From NCBI GenBank assembly GCA_032622095.1, contig CP136063.1, positions 119,928,723 to 119,992,722 of the forward strand: a stretch of 64,000 nucleotides of DNA, in the 5' to 3' direction. Positions 10,782-23,027 of this stretch are shown here, one piece after another; position 1 is the stretch's first letter, and each line of letters opens with the position of its first letter. This DNA is from Siphonodentalium dalli. Its lineage: Eukaryota > Mollusca > Scaphopoda > Gadilida > Siphonodentaliidae. Below the pieces are notes generated by a model, which had not been told where the DNA came from, did not search any database, and saw only the letters and a program-made list of their open reading frames with translations. The translations under genes and the position numbers were made by a program.

Positions 10782-11498
10782 CTATTATCTATTCTTAAGT
10801 CTTATCAGTGGTCGTTTATTATCTATTCGTAAGTCTTATCAGTAGTCGTTTATTATCTATTCATAAGTCTTATCGGTAGTCGTTTATTATCTATTCATAA
10901 GTCTTATCAGTAGTCGTTTATTATCTATTCATAAGTCTTATCAGTAGTCGTTTATTATCTATTCGTAAGTCTTATCAGTAGTCGTTTATTATCTATTCAT
11001 AAGTCTTATCAGTAGTCGTTTATTATCTATTCGTAAGTCTTATCAGTAGTCGTTTATTATCTATTCATAAGTCTTATCAGTAGTCGTTTATCATCTATTC
11101 GTAAGTCTTATCAGTAGTCGTTTATTATCTATTCATAAGTCTGATCAGTAGTCGTTTATTATCTATTCATAAGTCTTTTCGGTAGTCGTTTATTGTCTAT
11201 TCATACGTTTTATCAGTAGTCGTGTGTTATCTATTCATAAGTCTTATCAGTAGTCGTTTATTATCTATTCATAAGTCTTATCGGTAGTCGTTTATTATAT
11301 ATTCATAAGTCTTATCAGTAGTCGTTTACTATCTATGCATAAGTCTTATCAGTAGTCGTTTATTATCTATTCACAAGTCTTATCAGTAGTCGTTTATTAT
11401 CTATTCATACGTGTCACCCGCAGTCGTTTATTATATATTCATACGTGTTATCAGTAGTCGTTTATTATCTATTCATAAGTCTTATCAGTAGTCGTTTA
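10782..11498 (+). repeat. 34-bp satellite array, ~21 units
   Basis: The unit is GTCGTTTATTATCTATTCAT followed by AAGTCTTATCAGTA. The GTCGTTT landmark falls at 10811, 10845, 10879 and onward to 11491, always 34 bp apart. Twenty successive intervals show substitutions but no length change. An orphan unit at 13708-13737 continues the array on the far side of an inserted element. Confidence 0.95.
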
Positions 11499-11503
11499 GT
11501 ATA

Positions 11504-13707
11504 TACTAGCAGGGCCACCCGGCGTTGCACAGGCTTAAGTGATGTGACTGCATGCTGTGAATATTTGGTGGGAATAGAGAATACTCTTCCTCAAAGTGCT
11601 ACACGTATTCTCATAAATTGTATATTCAAATAACATCACAAAACATGATTCTTATACATGGAATATAAGTATAGTGGATCACCTTGTCGATTGTCATTTT
11701 GTTTATCGCGATTAATCCGTTCCACCGATATATTATTTATTTACAACTGCGAATACGTCAGACGTTATGATGTGAAACATGAACATCATAAACACATTAG
11801 TTCGCAAAAATAAAAGACGACTATTGGGTTTTACATATATATGTATCAATGTATCAATCAAGCTTGTGGGTTTGACTAAGATTTTGAGGACACCTGGCTA
11901 TCATATCGCCATGAAAATACAGATGTTTTAAAGAAATGTGCAGGTGCTCTTCTGTTCATGGCGCTATATATTGGCGAAATATTCTCAGTTTAAAAGAAAT
12001 GTTGATATGCACGTATATCAGCTAAATGTGCCCAACACAGAGCAAGATTTTGAGTGGTTTATTGTAAATTTTGTGTAGAATTTATATTGAATGGAACAGA
12101 CTCAATTGTGCTATATATACTTGATCCATTCTAGTATGCAATCCTCTGACGGTTCGAGGTCTATCAATTTGCAAGAATATGTGTATCTCTTAAATAAAAT
12201 TATAAATATACGTTTAATATTTTTTTTATATGTATATGTTTTTCTAGCTCGTATCATTTCAGAAGAACGTGTATGAATTTGACGGTAATTGGCATTAAAC
12301 ATATTTTTTCTCAGTTTTTGGTGATCCTCCCATCCCTATTTGAGACTAAAGCGGCGCCACTTTTGTCATCATTAAACCGCACGCTTAGACTCATTATGGA
12401 AATGTAGATATATATAATTGGTGAAAAATGGCGAGTTTACAATTTAGTATCAAATTTACATGTAGGGCCCCCACATCTCACCCAAACGGCACCAATTTGG
12501 CGTATCTAAACCACACGATTAGATTCGTCGTATCACGGAGAATAATATGTATCAATCTGGTGGAAATCGGCGCTAAATATATTGTTTATCTGTTTTGTGT
12601 CCCTATCACCCTCTATGCGTCCCTGACTCGAATGGCCGCAGTTTGGTGCTAATTGGCGACTAAACAAATTTTGATCAAATATAGTGCCCACCCCACACCC
12701 ATCTCTCACCCAATCATCACCAATATGGCGTCTTTAAATCACACGATTAGACTCGTATCATGGATAAGAATGTGTATCACTTTGGTGGAAATTGGTGCTA
12801 AAAATATTGAGTATCAACTTTGGTGCCCCTCTGGTGTTCAGTGCACCCCTGCTTTAATAACGCCACTTTTGACAGATTTAAGCCACACCATTAGACTCCT
12901 CATACCATGGGGATGATATTGTATAAGTGTGGTGGCAATCGGCGAATAAACCCATTCTTATCAGATTTAGTGCCCAACCCTCCCCAACCTTTCATCCAAA
13001 CGACAGCAATTGTCGTCCTTAAATCACACAATTAGATTCATTGTATCATGGAGGAAAACATATATCAATTTGGTGGAAATCGGCGCTAAAATTAAATTTG
13101 TCAATTTTGGTGCCCCTTTCCCCTTCCGTGCACACCTGATGCGAACGGCGCCATTTTTGACATATTTAAACTACACCATTATATTCCTCATACCATGGGA
13201 ATGATTATCTATAAGTTTCGTGGCAATCGGCGACAAACATTTGTTCTGCCCCTCCCCTTTTCTGCCCCTGACAACAACGGCGTCACTTTAGAAAATTCTA
13301 ATCCGCACCATTATCTTTCCCGTATAAAGTTATCCCTAGTAGACCCATTTGGTGCCATTTAGATGGTCCCTCGGCGTTTGATAAATTTTGGTGCCCCTTT
13401 CCCCTTCCGTGCATCCCTGACTCGAACGGCGCCACTTTTGGCATATTTAAACCACGCCATTAGATTCCTTATATCATGGGGATGATTATATATAAGTTTC
13501 GTGGCAATCGGTGACAAAAATATGTTCTTCCCCTCCCCTGTTCTGCCCCTGACAACACACGGCGTCACTTTAGAAAATTCTAACCCGCACCATTATCTTT
13601 CTCGTAAAAAGTTACCCCTAGTAGACCCCTTTGTTGCCATCTAGATGGATCTTTTCCTGTGAATTTCTATAGAACACAGACAGACAGTCGCAAATATAGA
13701 TATAGAT
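11504..13707 (+). mobile_element. 2.2-kb element inserted in the 34-bp satellite
   Basis: The left edge reads TATATACTAGCAGGGCCACC, directly after a satellite GTCGTTTA. The right edge reads CAAATATAGATATAG, directly before ATTCATAAGTCTTATCAGTA, which resumes the satellite unit. The target lost or replaced only the few bases between GTCGTTTA and ATTCATAAG. The head resembles the reverse-strand element at 6020-6810. A tail with ACAGACAGACAGTCG precedes the right edge. The 3' half consists of tandem modules (12335-13640). No transposase or reverse transcriptase was recognised. The lack of clear TIRs leaves the class open. Confidence 0.6.
12335..13640 (+). repeat. Imperfect tandem modules inside the 11504-13707 element
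   Basis: Blocks such as GGCGCCACTTTTG, TTTAAACCACACCATTAGA, ATACCATGGGGATGATTAT, GTGGCAATCGGCGA and TTGGTGCCCCTTTCC recur in the same order seven or more times, with units of roughly 100-200 bp. Frames at 12428-12652, 12653-12916 and 13010-13204 therefore translate to related peptides (LNHTIRF.., INLVEIGAK). The spacing varies and stops are frequent. I treat these as by-products of the DNA repeat rather than a gene. Confidence 0.75.
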
Positions 13708-13737
13708 TCATAAGTCTTATCAGTAGTCGTTTATTTT
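13708..13737 (+). repeat. Orphan 34-bp satellite unit
   Basis: ATTCATAAGTCTTATCAGTA followed by GTCGTTTAT matches the satellite unit at 10782-11498. It marks the far side of the insertion. Confidence 0.9.
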
Positions 13738-14811
13738 TGTGATGTGTAATAATACTTGTGTGTGCATTTATCGTGAAATTTTTCAAAACCGCCATTCTTT
13801 AAGACACGTGATTTCTGACCGTATAGCAACGTCCCACTGTGTGTGTGCTGTTATTTGATTGATGAACGTGGAAAAGCAACTTCCATGCGCGCATGTGTGC
13901 GGGTCTGAAACCAATCATCTTGATGGGTCAACATCTGGTACCGAGAAACAATTAAAAGACAAAAAAAAAATGATAAGAAACTTGCCATATTAGAAGCGCA
14001 ATTATCTCGATATTTGTCAGCGAATTTTTGTATCTGATTGCTCCTGGATCCCCTTACAGTCGGCTGTTTTCCCTCGATAGATAAATTGGCGAATTCACAC
14101 TGATCACGGAGAATGGTTGGTAAATAAGCTTTGTTTGTTTTTATCCTTTTTCTTATGTTTAACATCTCGTTTCGTGATTGCAGATAATATTGCGAATTAC
14201 ATTGGCAGAGAAAGGAATATATTTTAAACGAAGAACGGAAACGTTCTTCCAGAATAGTCGACGACCTATCTTATTTGACAAAATAAAACCACTGTATACG
14301 TATGCTTTTTTTAACCAGAAGATAATGAAATCAAAACTATATTAGCCGATTCAAAGACGTTTGTTTATCATATATCCATCTTTTCAAAGGATACAGTTTC
14401 GGAGTAAGTTTACAATGTTTTAACTTCGTATCAGGTGCGTAAAAGACTAGATGTATATAGTCTATATATACGTACATGAAGGGTCTCCATTTGCAAGCTT
14501 GTATGTACTCATTCTCGTCGTATATAGTATTGCTACCAAAGACATTTGAGTTGGATGCAGGGTAAGGTCTGGAAAAAATTTGCAGACACGAAGATAAAAA
14601 AAAAAAAAAATTCCGACCTCAAGGTACCCACCACCCTCCTACTTGAAAAAAAAAAAATTGGGAACCACCCCCCTTATCCCATATTTGACACTTTTAAATA
14701 CTATTTCACTATTTTTTTATTGGGAATACCATCCCAAATGTATTCCTTGCTCACTCTTGTTTCCAATCCCATTCCATTATCTATTGTACAAGTCATTAAA
14801 ATTTACACTAA
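13738..14811. other. Unannotated intergenic sequence
   Basis: No gene was recognised. Poly-A tracts occur at about 14596-14610 and 14646-14657. A 104-codon reverse-strand frame at 13851-14165 has no recognised domain. Confidence 0.4.
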
Positions 14812-14960
14812 ATATAGATAGATAGATAGATTTATTCAGCAAAATATATGTGTCATCTTACCATACCATTTAGTCTTCACCATTATTATTATTGACTATT
14901 GATAGCAAATATATAGCGTGAAACAATTCTATCCCAATCTGCTTCAATTATATTAACAAT
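14812..14960 (-). pseudogene. LINE 3' end fragment (reverse strand)
   Basis: On the reverse strand a short open stretch (14889-14960) reads IVNIIEADWDRIVSRYIFAI, then ends in TAA. This resembles the extreme C-terminus of non-LTR retrotransposon ORF2 proteins. It is followed by about 60 bp of 3' UTR, an AATAAA signal and a (TCTA)n tail at 14812-14831. A microsatellite tail after an AATAAA-like signal is common at LINE 3' ends. The rest of the element is missing (5' truncation). The fragment is short. Confidence 0.45.
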
Positions 14961-15600
14961 GGATTCAAATTTGAAATCCAAGATGGCTGCTGGTGGCCAT
15001 GTTGTTTTGACAAATTTCGGAAAAATTCGATAGCTCGCATCTAGAGGTCACTCAGAAGACCCATATGAAATGGGGTTATGTGATCCATATGAGGTCAATA
15101 TGAGGTTTGGTGATGATCGGATGAGTGATGTGACCCGTAGTGTGCACCAAAGCATTAGTCATACAAAGAGTAAAATCCCCGATGGCTGCTGGAAGCCATG
15201 TTTTTTAACGAATTTCGGAAATAATCGATGGCTCCCATCTAGAGGTCACCCCGAGATCCATATGCAGTTTGGTGGCGATTAGTTGAGGGATGTGGTCAGT
15301 AGGATTTAGTCAGTAGGATTTAGTCATGAAATAAGTAAAATTCAGATAACTGCCGGCGGCCATGTTTTTCATCGAAAATCTAGAGGTAATCTTTAACATG
15401 CCTTCAAATTTTGAAAACATTTCTCTAATAAATGTGGGCTGCAGGGTGTGCCGATGGATTCAAATTTTAAATCCAAAATGGCTGCTGGCGGCCATGTTTT
15501 TTATCGAATTTCGGAAGATCCATATGAAGTTTGGTGATGATCGTATGAGGGATGCGGCCTGTAGGGTGAGCCAAAGGAAATTGTTGACGGACGACTGACA
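14961..15600 (+). repeat. Modular tandem repeat (AAGATGGCTGCTGG modules)
   Basis: Four imperfect modules each hold a TCCAAGATGGCTGCTGG / GGCCATGTTTTT block and a TTTGGTGATGATCGGATGA block, at about 14977, 15181, 15350 and 15478. The same blocks in reverse complement make up the array at 47200-48175, so the two loci are members of one family in opposite orientation. Frames at 15070-15282 and 15362-15598 are incidental. Confidence 0.7.
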
Positions 15601-17065
15601 CCAACAAACTGAACAAAGTAAATTTGAGCTAAAAAGTGGGTTAGTTCCGTATATCTCGTGAAAAATTGTTTATTGCATGGTATCAGGTTTTATTACACGC
15701 ATGTTGCTGAAAACATACTGAATCTGCGATATGTTCACACTTCCGATATCCGACCTGATATCAATATTGTCACATGTCGTATATATAGTCAAGAACGATT
15801 TTACTGCCACGCGGTTGTTAATGTAATTGTTTCTGCAAAACAGCAGCATTTCGTTTCAGAGTTTGCGTTCGTGCAGGTTATTTCTTTCAAACGCATGCAT
15901 AATTCATTCGTCGTCTGCACGAATGCAGTGTAATTAGATGTTCAGGGAATAATATCTTTCTCAATAAACGTAACACTGAGTAATTTCACGTCAGCCATTT
16001 GTTGAAATGTTTCAAAGTGCGTTATATCCCAGTGGGAGTTGACGTGACTTGTATGTGACATGCAGTCTCGCCTGCAAAGCGCGCCATTAACAAGTCCAAA
16101 TCAATAATGTCGCAGTGATAACTTATGCAATAATATTAACCAAATGCATTAGCATGGTGATCTCATTCACGAGGACGAATGTGCAGCAATCCCGTCCTAC
16201 GCACAGTGACGGGGAATTTGAAATGCCACAGCATACCACATATAAACTATGTTGTGAGGACAAATATCAAATTATCAACGCATGATTTCCAAATCTAGTT
16301 AAAAAGGGACTTATCATGCCGATCGGACAATCATTCGCGAGTTACATTACTACATGTATATATAGCCACTGAAAAATGAACATGCACTATAGCCTATATA
16401 TATGCAGAACCATGTATATCGGCCCTATAGTCTATAGATTATACATAAAAATGCCTTGTCATCTACTCCTGATTAGGTGTTTGTGCGTTTGATGTCAATA
16501 AATAGTACCGTTTTTTTTTTTTTATCAAATTATCATTTTCGCAGGCTTTGGTTAAGCCGATCGATTCGATAAAAAGTCATGGTGTCTGCACGAAACGTTC
16601 AAGAACATATATATTTTAAAACTATTTTAATAATGGTTGTTCTGATTGTCGCAACACGATTGGAAGAGCTATCTGTATATTATGTTCACTTTGCAACATT
16701 ACAAAGAGCATATATAGTGTTTCTCGAACTGTATATACAAGAGAAATACGGTATTATTTTGGACGAGGATGTGTAGAGTGACAAGGAGGGTTGGAAGTGT
16801 GAGACATGTGTGGCTGAAGGCGTTACAGATGCGTGTATGGACATATTCTCAAGTTGGTTTACTATTTTTTCTACCAATATTAGGGGGGTGCTACCTAAGT
16901 TAATAAGGCCGGTGCGCAGCGATTATCGAATCTGGCTATATACTTTTGTATTTAAAATATTAATTGTCATGTATAACGAATGTATCAATACATAAATATA
17001 AGGCATTGTAGCACAAGTTCTGAAAACTAAAGTGAGCCCCCGCTTCCTATAAAACACATATAAAT
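15601..17065. other. Unannotated intergenic sequence
   Basis: No gene was recognised. Small frames at 15658-15933, 16579-16776 and 16810-16995 have no recognised domain. Confidence 0.4.
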
Positions 17066-17160
17066 TCAAACACACGGCACAATCGTTTTGACAATTCCGC
17101 GACCAATTTCACGATTCTGCGGCTTGACAACTTGACAATTTCACGATTCCGCGACCAGAC
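17066..17160 (-). repeat. Dispersed repeat family E, copy 1
   Basis: Contains CACACGGCACAATC, ATTCCGCGACCA, TTTCACGATTCTGCGG and TTGACAAC. Their reverse complements occur in the same relative order at 20172-20270. The unit itself contains two to three variants of a TTTCACGATTCYGCG motif. Confidence 0.6.
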
Positions 17161-18304
17161 TGATGTGATCAAAACGAGAAAAAACATAAAGATATGAATA
17201 TTTCGAGAAATACGGACAGATATGTACCACAAATTATATTTCTATTAGGTACGGCGATCTTCCATTCGATAATTTGTAAAGAGTTCAACACTAGACGGTT
17301 AGCACATCAATACATAATCATTGACATAAATAGACCGGTTGTTTTGGTTTTAGGCCTACACACAAAACTTTGTGAATTTCGTCTTTAGAGGTGAGAAATA
17401 TAATGTCCTATTATATTGAGTGGAGACCAAATATTAACATAGCCATAAGCCTTTGGGTGATTTTTCACAACTAATGTTCACTCCAGTTGTGTGATTGGTC
17501 GCTTACCATACTTGCGGATGGTACCATCGCACTCAATTGACAACGCCGAGTATGCGACTGTGGCAACGACGATTGTGCGACCAGCAATTGAAATTTTATT
17601 CACTTTTGCACTTTTGCTCACGAGAAGTCGTTTTCTAATGAAAGTCATGTTCGCTGGACATTCACATATGCGTCACATGTTGTTATTTTGTCTGACGTAT
17701 GTGTGCGACTGATATGGCAGTATCATGCACGGCACGTCAATCACGCGAACTCACGAATACGAGATTAAGATCTTTTATTTGGAGCCAGCTGAGGAAAATA
17801 AAGTGTTTTCGAATCGTATAATGTACAGGTTTAATTCCCTTATCTGTGCACCACACATTACATTATTTAAATTGCCTTTCCGCCTATCCAACTTTCCTTC
17901 CGTCTGTCTGTACGCCTAACTAGCTGCCGACTCACAGTGCCTCGGCATTTTCTTAATCGTCAAATATGTCTTATTCTCAGTTGCGTAGTGGTCTCGGTGG
18001 TGGGGTGTTCGCCTTAGAAACTAACTTAACCCTGGAGTTGAAACGTAATTTCCGTCCGTTTTGTTGAGTATAATTCCATATTTTGACCTCCGGGTATAGG
18101 AAACTATATATAAATATACCGTAACTTGAACTGAACGAATATTTGCAAAACGTCCCACGATTGGTTAATCGGGTCGAAACGTCACAATGACGATCACGTT
18201 GCCGTGTGAGTTTCTCAACGGTCTGGTTTAAAGGGGTAGACCCGGCTTGAATGTTCTAGATTGGTCGAAATAAATACATGTTGGAAAGCTCATCCTATAT
18301 ATGT
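17161..18304. other. Unannotated intergenic sequence
   Basis: No gene was recognised. Short frames at 17194-17388, 17491-17712 and 17725-17919 have no family match that I can recognise. Confidence 0.4.
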
Positions 18305-18862
18305 TTAAAGGGATACTGTACTCATATGTTGTTGTTCGTCTTTATAGTCTATTTTAAAGTCTATTGAGTACGAAGTATTTTACGGATGGCAGATTAGCCG
18401 GAATTCGATAATACAAATTATCGTTGTCGAGTAATTTTTGTACAGTTTTCAAGCAATTTATGTATAAAATAAATATTATATTATATACATACTAGTCCCA
18501 TATTAAATATGGCCATATATACTCATTTAAGTTATTGTTATTATATAGTCACTATAGTCAGTGATTGGCTTGAGCTTACGGCCCGTATCAATATATTTTT
18601 TTTACACGAGCATGTGTGCCACGCATTGCCCAATCCACTATCCGTCAATTAATTTGATTACGTCTTGTACACGGAAATTCGTAATTCAATTTATGGCTCC
18701 AGCCATAAATTAAATTTATATCAAATTATTAACTTTGATTTTAAGATTACCTATTAACCTGAACGTTTACATAATACATCTTGGACTAAAATTGCCTATT
18801 TTTCTATATATTATCGATATTAGCCTGGAATTTGTTGAAAATAACGTACAGTACCCCTTTAA
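18305..18862. mobile_element. TTAA-flanked MITE, family C
   Basis: TTAA occurs at both edges (18305-18308, 18859-18862). The termini are AGGGATACTGTAC on the left and GTACAGTACCCCT on the right, an inverted repeat with one substitution. The 558-bp body is AT-rich and non-coding, with a small hairpin near 18689-18714. It fits a piggyBac-type non-autonomous element. Confidence 0.7.
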
Positions 18863-20171
18863 TGTAAGCAATTTAACAATTGAATCTATAATCGGTATAG
18901 GGTCTATTTTTGTTAGAAAAGGATATTCTATAATGATTTATTTATTTGTGATTAAAATCTAGTTATCTAAAATATAATTCCTTCGCACAGTCAAGATTTG
19001 CCTCAGATATGACATATCTATGACATTTATTTCCACTCAGCTTCCCACGATGTTAATTTTGAACTCATTGGAAGTATGCACACCAATCAGATCTGCCCCA
19101 TTAAAAATACTACCCCACCAAAACACCCCATGTTAATCATATACCGGCAAATTGGCGTCCGAACCGTGGTGTGATAAATCCAGACGCGTATAGGTTATTT
19201 TTTATTTTGGCAACTTTCGGGACCCACCAACCCAGTGTTCTACTATTTTATTTTTTGTATACGTTTTTACTGAATGTTTTAGGGTATCCATTATTTCATT
19301 TTTATTTTTTTAAAGTGTTGCTCATTATTTTCAGTTTCAGATACCCACACTCATCCCGCCCTTTCGAAGAATTTTCGCAAACACTTTCATACAAGTACCT
19401 TTATAAAAGTAACCCAACGGTCAATAATTTGTCGAGGATATCTTTATATGTAGGGCCTACCTGCTAATCAGAATGTGACTAAAATAGCTCATAACTCATG
19501 TGATGGTGAGTGGTGACATTTTCGAATGAACAAGTCAATTTTCCAAAAATTACAAAACCACTGGGTTCACTAAGAAGGAAGATGTTCAGGTAAGTTGGGC
19601 ATTTGGTCATGTTCAAATGTCAGAATGCTCGGTTAGCGACAGGTGGACATCTATTGTGTGACTTGGTCTCTATGGCATCATTGTGGGGATCAGTGTATAC
19701 ACAGTACTTTATTGAATCCATGATCTGTTCATTAAAATGAAGGCAGGTGCCTAACATTATATATTGATGCAGCATACATGGGCTTATGTGCAGAACTGAG
19801 CTGCCAGATCAGTGTCAGATACGTCGTATACAAATGGAAATTACCGTTCAACGAGTCGCACAATCGTCGTTGTCATGGTCGAACCCGTGCGTTGCCAAAT
19901 AGTTCACATTCTTACTGCATTTCTGTGTCGAGTTTACTCGAATAATGAGTCAACAGAAGTACGAATTTGACAAATCCTTTTCGCACTGTTAATGTCCCTT
20001 GCAGCCCAAAAAAATGACTTTTTGCGATCGCTTCGTGGTTTGTCGCGGTGAGTCAACCTGAAGGACCTGCAAAGTCTACACAATGAACACAAGAAGAGGC
20101 CCACTTTTATCGTCCCAATTCAGTAAAAATCCCCTTTATGTTAGTTTGTCATTAAATATAATGTATAATAA
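18863..20171. other. Unannotated intergenic sequence
   Basis: No gene was recognised. Short frames at 18735-18962 and 19171-19467 are hydrophobic but have no recognised motif. Confidence 0.4.
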
Positions 20172-20270
20172 GGTCGCGGAATCGTTAAACTGTCGTAGCA
20201 CCGTGGTTGTCAAACCGCAGAATCGTGAAACTGGTCGCGGAATCGTCATAATGATAGTGCCGTGTGATTG
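20172..20270 (+). repeat. Dispersed repeat family E, copy 2 (inverted)
   Basis: GTCGCGGAATCGT, CGCAGAATCGTGAAACTGG and GTGCCGTGTGATTG are the reverse complement of the blocks at 17066-17160, in mirrored order. The two copies lie about 3 kb apart. Confidence 0.6.
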
Positions 20271-20635
20271 TACAAAGTAATATAAACATGTTTTGGTACG
20301 ACGGGCATGAGGTGTCAAATATGTATAACAATTCGAACTTGGTTAAATATGTTTTTCGTAAAAGAATCGAAGAACGATGACGGGGTTTGTATATATCATA
20401 TATATGGATGAGACATGACTATAGGAGGGTTCTTAAAATGAAAAAAATTTATGTAGGGGTGTTGTCACGTTAGGAGAACAACTATATAAGGGAGGGATCG
20501 GTCGTGTTACGATGGGTGGACGATAATAGGCGGTGTGTGGGGTCACGACAAGGGGTCAAACGTATATATTGGCTGAATCGCGGGAGGTCATTCGCAACAA
20601 GTCGCAAATCTACCAGACAATTTGATTAAAGGTAC
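20271..20635. other. Unannotated spacer
   Basis: Nothing was recognised between repeat E and the following MITE. Confidence 0.4.
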
Positions 20636-21086
20636 TCAATCCGGTCAGACGGTCCATATATCATCAAGATACAAGAACAACAACATTTCTTCAAAATACG
20701 CTTTAGTTATCAGAATCGATTAATTGCAACAAAATAATGTTAACCATTGTCAACTGTAGTATCAAATATCCCAAAACGTGTTATTTATCAACATTCTGTT
20801 CAACGAAATATGGCGGTATTATCACTTGAGTATCACGAAATTTGGCAGTATTACCACTTGATTTTAGAGTTATCCATCTTATTCCGCAATTATTTCCAAG
20901 ACCGTCCATTTGACCATGTTTTTCTCGAGAATTAACAATCTTTAAAAATCGATATCTGATCGCTCTGAGCTTTGATGGGTGGGTTCATCGACTCGAACCA
21001 AATATTTTGTTACCCCCCCCCCCCCCCCAACCCGAAGCAAAAGAAATAGTAATTAAGGAGCGTTAATTCGGATAATGCATCTTTAA
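20636..21086 (+). mobile_element. TTAA-flanked MITE, family A, copy 2
   Basis: TTAA occurs at 20636-20639 and 21083-21086. The left end is AGGTACTCAATCCGG and the right end GGATAATGCATCT. The interior matches copy 1: ACAAGAACAACAAC tract, AAAATACGCTTTAGTTATCA, a GAAATTTGG-CGTATTA-type block (duplicated here, near 20800-20860), a long poly-C near 21014-21028, and GAAGCAAAAGAAAT. Non-coding. Confidence 0.85.
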
Positions 21087-22709
21087 CATTAGAGCTTCAT
21101 TAGGCTATATAATTAATCCGTCTACTGATGGCGAAGCTGCATGGTTCTATAATCCTAATTAAGCCAGGAGTTGTGGTCCGCGCTAAAGGAAAGTGACTTG
21201 TTCTATTTTGTGTATATATGCAAGTTTTTCAGTTACTTTCCCCGGAGAGTGTGGGTCGGTTGTTTCTGCAGATGAATGCTTGGTTCTCGATTTTGTGTGG
21301 TCTTTCTTCTGACAGAGTTGTATTATAGCATAATGACCGAAAGACGGTAAATTTCAATAAACCAAAATGCAAATGTTAGTATATAGCATCTGTTTCCCTT
21401 CCCAGGCCATATATGCATAAAGGACAACGCGACACCCATGCAGATGATTGCCTTGTCATGCGGTGTGTATGACGTGTCTTTGCGAGGCTCATTGTAACCG
21501 CGATATGCTGCCAAGGGCGCCATTATAGTTTATAGTCCATACGATCTGTTCATCCATTAACATGACGGCATCTTTATTATACTTGACTCAGTTTTATGAA
21601 CTTCGCAGATCATTGGCAGTATATATAGAGCGCGCGATCTCGCCGTATACATCGTCCTGCGAAGTATATACATACATGGTGAGCTTATATGACTTTCTTT
21701 GTGCGTGACACCTATTCCGTTCATGGTTATCGATCGCTCTCTAGCTTTATTGCGCTGATACTATGACTATAATCTGACAAACTGAATTAATATTCCCCAG
21801 CTACAATCGGGCTTCCGTTTCTTGAGATCCGGCACATACATCCACACTCTGCTAATTCCGCTTCCGGTTCTAACCGTTCGTTTGACATCTGGTGACCCAT
21901 CGTCTGCCCACTGTGACCTTCTCGGTACCCTACTGTCCTATTTGATAGATCTTGTTTTTTTTTGTGGATGATTCCTGTTGAACAATGTTACTTTATCGAA
22001 GTCAGACAGGGTGCCCTGTACGCTGGTTTGTGGGATATATCTTCTCAAATTTTACAACGAAAGGTAGAACATTAGTATACATTAGATACACGATGTTTAA
22101 ATCCACATGAAGATTTGCCCAGTAAGTAGAGTATAATTTAATCGATATCCACAATATAATAGCAAACCATTCATTATAGTGTAAAATGAAAACTGATTCC
22201 CGTAAATATTAGATGATTGATTGCTTTATTGCAAACGACACAAAGTGCATGTTATAGTTACTTGTGATGTTCAGATTAAACGGACATGGCTCATTCTAGC
22301 TTCCAAATATTGTCTGCGTAATTTTGGAAGGAGGTATAAGATAGATGAAAAATAAACGAAATATTGATATACCTGCTTCATATGCTTTGACAAATGTTTT
22401 CCAGGTTCATAGCCATTTTCCGCACATAAGTAAAACAAACGCTCTTTATTTCAACCATATCGGGAATAGACTAATACGGAACACTCTTTTCTGTCCCACG
22501 CCGTGCACATGCATGGCTGTTGTTCGTGTGCGACCCAAACACAGTGTTCAAAGTTTTATTTTGTACGACTTCAATGCGTCTTATATATAACATATAATGC
22601 CCGGAGAAAGGTAGTTGAAATATTTATCCACCTATTTCGATACCGGGGAAAATACAAAAGCTAATATTATTAGGTGCATGTGTTTTGGAGCGCAAACCGC
22701 CATGAGGCT
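21087..22709. other. Unannotated intergenic sequence
   Basis: No gene or repeat was recognised. Frames at 21323-21523 and 22345-22590 lack identifiable domains. Confidence 0.4.
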
Positions 22710-23027
22710 TTAAAGGTACGAAAATCCCATCATACGCTCCTAAATTACAAATTCTTTGGCTTCGGGGTGTAATTCTAGTCGAGGAACCGACCCATCAAAG
22801 CTCGGAGTGGTCAGATGTCGATTTTTGAAGTTTGTTATTTCTCGAGATGTGTAATAATATGTGGCCCAGAAACACGTGGTCAAGCGGAGGGTCTCGAACA
22901 AAATTGCGGATGAAGATGAATAACTCTAAAATCAAGTGTAATACGGTCAGATTTCGTGATACTTTGTTGTTGTTGTTGTTATATCTTGATGGTATGGTGA
23001 CCGTCTGATCGGATTGAGTACCTTTAA
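22710..23027 (-). mobile_element. TTAA-flanked MITE, family A, copy 3 (reverse)
   Basis: TTAA occurs at 22710-22713 and 23024-23027. Read in reverse it starts AGGTACTCAATCCGATCAGA and carries the CAACAACAACAAC tract, then the GGCCACATATTATTAC and CCGAAGCCAAAGAAT blocks. It is shorter than copies 1 and 2 (318 bp). Its right-hand TTAA is also the left TTAA of the next copy. Confidence 0.8.

Noticed and set aside
10782-11498. CRISPR-like array
   Set aside because: The 34-bp units are contiguous with no unique spacers, and the window is eukaryotic.
12428-13204. Repeat-protein gene with LNHTIR / INLVEIGAK units
   Set aside because: The peptides follow a DNA tandem repeat with variable spacing and stops between frames; no start context, splice pattern or known family supports coding.
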